A stretch of 64,000 nt of DNA from Struthio camelus. Its lineage: Eukaryota; Chordata; Aves; Struthioniformes; Struthionidae. Below are positions 59,463 to 64,000 of the stretch, one piece after another; positions within the stretch are counted from its first letter, which is position 1; each line of letters begins with the position of its first letter. The notes below the pieces were generated by a model. It was not told the DNA's origin, did no database searches, and saw only the letters and a program-made list of their open reading frames with translations. A program made the position numbers and the translations under genes. Location of the stretch: positions 85,499,463-85,563,462 of the forward strand of contig NC_090982.1 in NCBI RefSeq assembly GCF_040807025.1, in the 5' to 3' direction.

Positions 59463-59764
59463 TGGTCTTGGAAAGCATGGCTCCGGCTGGTGGGAGAAAC
59501 CCCAGATGATGTGGGTTAGTCTGGTGAGCAGCCGTTTTAGCCCACCAGCGGCTCAGCCGCGGCGATTGCGTTGCTGAATTTTTGCTTTGTGACGATGTTG
59601 CTTCTGTGTTGGCCCATCGACACTTTCTAAGAGCAGAGCTCCCTGCTAGACTCCCACTCTGCTGCTCCAGGCTTTCAGCCCGTGGCTGGAATTTTTATTT
59701 TGTTTTGGTTTCTGCTGCCAGTAGGAAGAGACTTGGAAGAAGCTTGAGCCTTTTGCGTTGAACT

Positions 59765-59822
59765 ACTTGCCTTTCACCAGGTTATACAGCTAGCTGAAAA
59801 GCCAAAGTTACAGATTGCAAAT
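59765..59822 (+). repeat. MIR SINE remnant
   Basis: 'acttgcctttcaccaggttatacagctagctgaaaagccaaagttacagattgcaa' aligns with the MIR core 'acttgcccaaggtcacacagctagtaagtggcagagccaggatt'. Only the distal core is preserved. It lies 300 bases after the previous repeat, so both may belong to one insertion cluster. Confidence 0.45.
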
Positions 59823-62785
59823 CAAGTGTTTTCTTTCCCCAAGAGCAGACGCATCCACTTGTAGACCTGGGGTGGTGCAGGAGGGACAGAGCATCTCCAT
59901 GCAGACCCGAAGGTGGCTGCCCGTGGAGGATGCTCAGTACCACCTAGTGCTAACAGGGAGAGAAGGCACATAGCTCTCGTAGCCCACTTATGAGTCTGTC
60001 TGGATATGGGCACTATGAGATAATCTCCTGGAGGAGACTGGAAAGGTATCCTGCTCGGTTGGTGGTGTTACAAGTGCTCTCCCAGCACAGCGAATTTTCA
60101 GGAGAGGAGGTGTTTGAAGTCTCCCCGATACTAAAGAAATAAGTGTTTCTTGACTTGAAGTCCTACCTGCCAAGGCTGTGTCTGCACAATCCTTGGAAAA
60201 CAGGTTCAAGCCCAGCCTCAGGACTAGATCACCTGCCAGCCACCTTACAGCCTGCCGAGGGGCCACCACTGCTTGAGCTTTCCGACCTCCTGGAGCAGGA
60301 AGAGCCTAGGCTACCTGTGGTGCTAGTGCAGGTCGCAGCTTCTTGGTGCCTGTCTCCTGCGTGCATCAGGCATGTGGGGGGCAAAGCATGCTGCGGCCCA
60401 GCTGGTTTCAGGAGCTCTCATTTTTGCAAGCACAGTGTGGATGCTTTGGTCCTGCATGTGGGTTGGTTACAGCCAGCCGTGTGGGTGGAAAACAGGTGAG
60501 GGAGGGAGGCTGGCATGGTTACGCTCCCGGCACTGCAAGGGGAGGAACAGGCTCATCATTGGAGGCTTACTTGGTCGGTCCCTTTGTCCACAGTATCTGT
60601 CCTCTCCCTGGGGATAAGACGCAAGCTGCTAGTAGACAGAATCATTGCAATAAAAAGCTAGATTCAAATTCTGAGACTTATATTTTGTCATCCTGAAGAT
60701 GCTGAAATCTTGCGGAGACCATTCTTGTGGGACAACTTATGTCTTTAACGCTGACATTGTTTTACCTTTGATACAATCGTTCTGATTTTATGTGATCTGA
60801 TGTTACCAGACTCGCTTCTCTCTATCCAGCAGAGATGGCAGCGGCAGGTGTGAATTGCACATCACTTATTTGAGTAGTTGCTAACATATAAACAGGTTCT
60901 AGCACTGTGGTCATGTGGAAACTATTTAGAAGTAACCGTGCTTTGCTCTCCTGCTTGTTTGTAGGGTGTGATCTGAAGGGTTTACAGGGTGCAGGTGTGC
61001 TCCCCAGAGGTGGACGGGACAGTCGTTATCCAGGAACTCTGCTTTTTCTTTTGGAGCAGAGGGGAGAGAGAGAGTGAAGGGTGCAAGCGCTAAGCACTTG
61101 CAGAAGAGCCATGGAGGCATGTTTGGGGTGTAACTGGTGCAAGCTCATTTAATTTAGTAAGTGCTGACGCAGATACTGAAGATGGGACAGTAAATGTTGG
61201 CACTTAGCTATTCCCTTGCTCCGCGAAGGCATGCGTGAAAGGCGAGCGGCCTCTTACGAAACTCTGCCAATGCGTTTGTCAGGGGTAAGGCTGGGGTGCG
61301 GAGGGTTGGCTGCGAGGAGCAGAGAAGTTGTGTGTGTTGGACGCAGCAGGTCTTCGATGCCACTGAGGAGCGTCACTGCGCTCCGTCCCTCCGGCTCTTG
61401 AAGGTGGAAGCTGGCTTGGAGGGTTGTTTTCCATCCCTTGGCGAGGTGTAACTGTGCAGAGGCTTTCCCCGGTGAGGGGTACCCCTCTCCATCACCCTAA
61501 TTCCTTTCCCTGTCGTGGCTCTTGTTTCCTGAAACCCAGTAGGGTGTGTGTGACTTTTTCAAGGTGTTCAAGGGCTTTGGTAAACAGGGAGTAACAAGAA
61601 GTGTGGCGTGCACTGGTATTGGCGTGACATAGGCTTCGTCTCTGCAGTTAGACGCCTCCTGTTTGCTGCTGGTTGGACCTCAAGGCATCCCCGATCGCTG
61701 CATCATTTAAACTGAAGCTGATGAGTTTAGTTTTGGTCTTGCCACTTCAGATCTGAAAATCCAGTCATTGTCTGCCTGTGGTGTTGGCTCAGGGAAATGC
61801 TGTGGCTGCTGGAAATACTGGGACAGTAACTCCCCAGGAGGGAGTTCTCCAGTCCCCTGAGAGTCCACCATGTCCCTGTGCTGCCTGCCGTGGCTCCCCG
61901 GAGCAGCCTGGCCGGCCGGCTGCGGGGTCTCGGACCAGGCTGACGGATGGGAGAGGGACAGCAGCACGACCCTGTGAGCGGATGTAAGACAGGCTACCGC
62001 AAAGAGCACGGCATGAGGAACCGGCTGCCTGGAACCTGCCGAGGCTTGGAGGCACCTTCCAGCTAACCATGCAGTGAGGATGAGCCCTGTCCCCCCCGGG
62101 CCTTCCTTCGAGCTCTCCTGCCACTCAGGGTGGCTGCAACCAAAATGCCTGATCGAATGCTGCAGTCGTCATCTGTGCTTGGCACTTTGCTCTTGCCTCT
62201 TTCTGCTTCAATTCGACAGCGGAGGGTGACCTTGAGAAGGATTTGGCCTGTCACTGAAAAGACCATTAGCAGCATCTGGGCTGTCAGATCCATCAAATGC
62301 AGGAAATGGTTCTGCCCGAGCAGGAGCAGCCCTGGAAGCGAGGCAGCCTTTGCAGTTAACCGCGCAAACACGGTCACATCTGATGCGGAAAGCCGCAGGG
62401 CACGTCAGGGGCCGAGCCGGAGCCGCGCCGACGGGTGTTTATGTGCGAGGCAGCTGCCCTCACCTTATTTGGGGGCCAGCACTTTCCTAGCTCCTGATGG
62501 CAGCTCTTAAATTAAATGCACGTTGTTGGAAAGCTCTTTTGCTGCCTAGCGAGCTTTCCATCCTTTCCCTGCATCCCTGCTCTTTCCATCCCCGTGCTGG
62601 TCTGGTGTAGGCAGTGAAGCGTTTTTTTCTCTCTCTGGATGCTCTGAGTAGCATCCTCAGCAGGCAGCATGCTGAGAGGGAGGCAGAGAAGAAGAGCATT
62701 TCTGTGACGTGGGCAGTGCCTGTCGCCGGCAGAGCACCTCCCCGAGGGTCCCTCGAGGCTTGGGGGGTTATTCCCCGTCTGCGGG
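59823..62785 (+). other. Presumed intron 1, nothing recognised
   Basis: Isolated donor-like sites occur (CAG/GTGAGG with exon end 60495; GGG/GTAAGG near 61283), but the frames in front of them encode nothing recognisable and acceptors are weak. Confidence 0.35.
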
Positions 62786-62787
62786 CA

Positions 62788-62861
62788 GCTCTGTGCGTGA
62801 CCTCGGGTAATATTTCTGCAGTATTCAGTGCCTTGATTTCTCATCGTTACGCAGCAAGGGG
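62788..62861 (-). repeat. MIR SINE remnant, antisense
   Basis: 'ctctgtgcgtgacctcgggtaa...cagtgccttgatttctcatcgttacgcagcaagggg' follows the reversed MIR 'gctgtgtgaccttgggcaag...ctgtgcctcagtttcctcatctgtaaaatgggg' in order. Confidence 0.5.
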
Positions 62862-63049
62862 TTGTCCTCCTTTGTCTCCTGCCTCAAGAGCTGCGGCTGG
62901 AAAATGCTCAAGATCTCGGCAGTAACGTTAAAAGAAAGCAAGCAACTGTTGGGAAGGGAGCAGGTAAAAATCTATCGTGGGGCAAGCGAGGGATCGGACA
63001 GTAGATTTTTGGGGGCAGGGAGAACAGTGGGGGTCCCGGAGCCAGGGAG

Positions 63050-63400
63050 CGGGGTGTGTAGTTTTATTTGCCGTGCTAGGCGATACGCAGGGAGGGACTC
63101 GGCTGCGGCGCGTCCTCCCCCTTCTCCTTGGCACGCGCGCTGGCAGCAGCCCCAGCATCCCTCCCCTCCGTGCCGTGAGCCGCCAACAGCAGCCCAAGCG
63201 CTCATGGAGCTCATTAACGTGGAGGGGGTGGAGATACCTCTTCCCACGCTGGCCTTGTGGGTGAGGAAGACCTCTCCCCGCCGCAGGGGCTGGCTCGCCG
63301 AGCCCCTCCGCGATGGCTTTGTTTTGCAGACCGCCTTGAAAACCCCGAGCGGTACCTCCGCAGTTCACCCAGCGCTGCAGGCTGCGGCCGTGATGCTGAT
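63050..63400. promoter_or_regulatory. Moderately CpG-rich stretch, possible internal promoter or exon
   Basis: CpG density rises above the surrounding intron but below that of the two main islands. A plus-strand frame from 62862 (185 codons) crosses it, including MELINVEGVEIPLPTLALW just before a GTGAGG donor-like site at about 63261. I recognise no family. It could be an alternative first exon, an enhancer or chance. Confidence 0.2.
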
Positions 63401-63424
63401 TCTGCATTGGGCTGTCTGAGGATC

Positions 63425-64000
63425 TTAGGAGGTAGTCTAAATCTGTATGGTGAAAGCAGGGGGGTTGGTTGAAATATGCACCGTCTCGGACAGCTGGATA
63501 GTACCCTGTCCAAGCCTAACCATTTAATTGGAATCATAAATCCTGCAATGGGCCAATAATAAATGGCTTTATTAAAACCACAGGGTACTGGTTCCCCTCC
63601 CTTCCTCTCCGCTTGCTGGGTTTCTGGGGAGTCCTAGCACACACAGTCCTTCTAGGAATCGGCTCCTTCCCAGCTGCAGAGATCGGAAGAATTTGGTTTC
63701 CTTACCGAAATAAGGCTTTTGCAGTCAGACTGCCTGACTGTCGGTTGTTATTCCTCCAGAAACTTTTTAATCCAGGGACCAATTTCAGCCAAATTTGACA
63801 GAAGAGCATAGGTCTCAAAGATAACGTCCTGCAGGCTTTAAGAATGCTGAAAGAGGGAAATCCAAATAACTTCCTGCCTATGAGGAGAGGCAACAGCAAC
63901 TGTGAGCTCAAATATTGCCTATCTGGGCGCGAGTGGGTTGGATAACACACTTCTGCCTGCTGGGGAATTGGAGTTTGTGTCACTGCGAACCAACCAAAAT
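63425..64000 (+). other. Non-coding right flank
   Basis: No gene or repeat was recognised. It is presumably still inside intron 1 of the rightward gene. Confidence 0.35.

Noticed and set aside
60170-60220. GGTTCAAGCCC resembling a tRNA B-box
   Set aside because: No A-box and no paired acceptor stem around it.
1-64000. Bacterial or phage-type systems (CRISPR arrays, operons, toxin-antitoxin pairs, integrons)
   Set aside because: The sequence is vertebrate nuclear DNA; no closely packed coding genes, Shine-Dalgarno spacing or regularly spaced repeats are present.

Overview
The window looks like nuclear DNA of a bird. The main evidence is a 5'-truncated CR1 LINE of avian type at about 50877-51313. 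Older, heavily decayed MIR-type SINE remnants are scattered around it, recognisable by the tRNA-SINE core that aligns with 'gaaactgaggcac' and 'acagctagtaagtggcagagcc'. Other vertebrate signs are CpG islands in otherwise CpG-poor DNA, vertebrate promoter motifs, low interspersed-repeat density, and no long coding frames or closely packed genes. A turtle or crocodilian cannot be strictly excluded, but the sparse repeats and the CR1 type favour a bird. I recognised no complete protein-coding gene, rRNA, tRNA, CRISPR array or bacterial-type system.

Layout: (1) 1-870, plain flank. (2) 870-2650, strong CpG island, probably the start of a gene running leftward on the minus strand out of the window. 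It holds splice donors on the minus strand (exon ends 1834, 1555 and 1186) and a plus-strand TATA box at 1069 that could fire an antisense transcript. (3) 2650-47900, about 45 kb with no recognisable gene. Within it are decayed SINEs/CR1, two CTCF-like sites, a GC-rich island at 29880-30400 with a perfect CTCF match at 30355-30368, a 14-16 bp G-rich minisatellite at 30380-30820, some homeodomain-motif clusters, and a CpG-rich element with an RFX X-box at 46145-46550. (4) 47930-49850, second strong CpG island, with a ZNF143/STAF site (48628-48647), a YY1-type ATGGCGGC element, GC boxes and plus-strand donors (exon ends 48834 and 49190). This is very probably the start of a gene running rightward. 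(5) 48835-64000, probably the long first intron of that gene, carrying the CR1 copy, several MIR-type remnants and a moderately CpG-rich stretch at 63050-63400.

Overall reading: two divergently oriented promoters (left gene leftward, right gene rightward) about 46 kb apart, with an intergenic region that may contain an insulator near 30.4 kb. Gene identities cannot be read from this window because the visible first exons are mostly 5'UTR or very GC-rich N-termini. All exon models here rest on splice signals and motifs alone. Almost all long frames in the GC-rich islands are composition artefacts. No convincing undescribed system was found; the most unusual item is the CpG island, CTCF site and G-rich minisatellite lying side by side.
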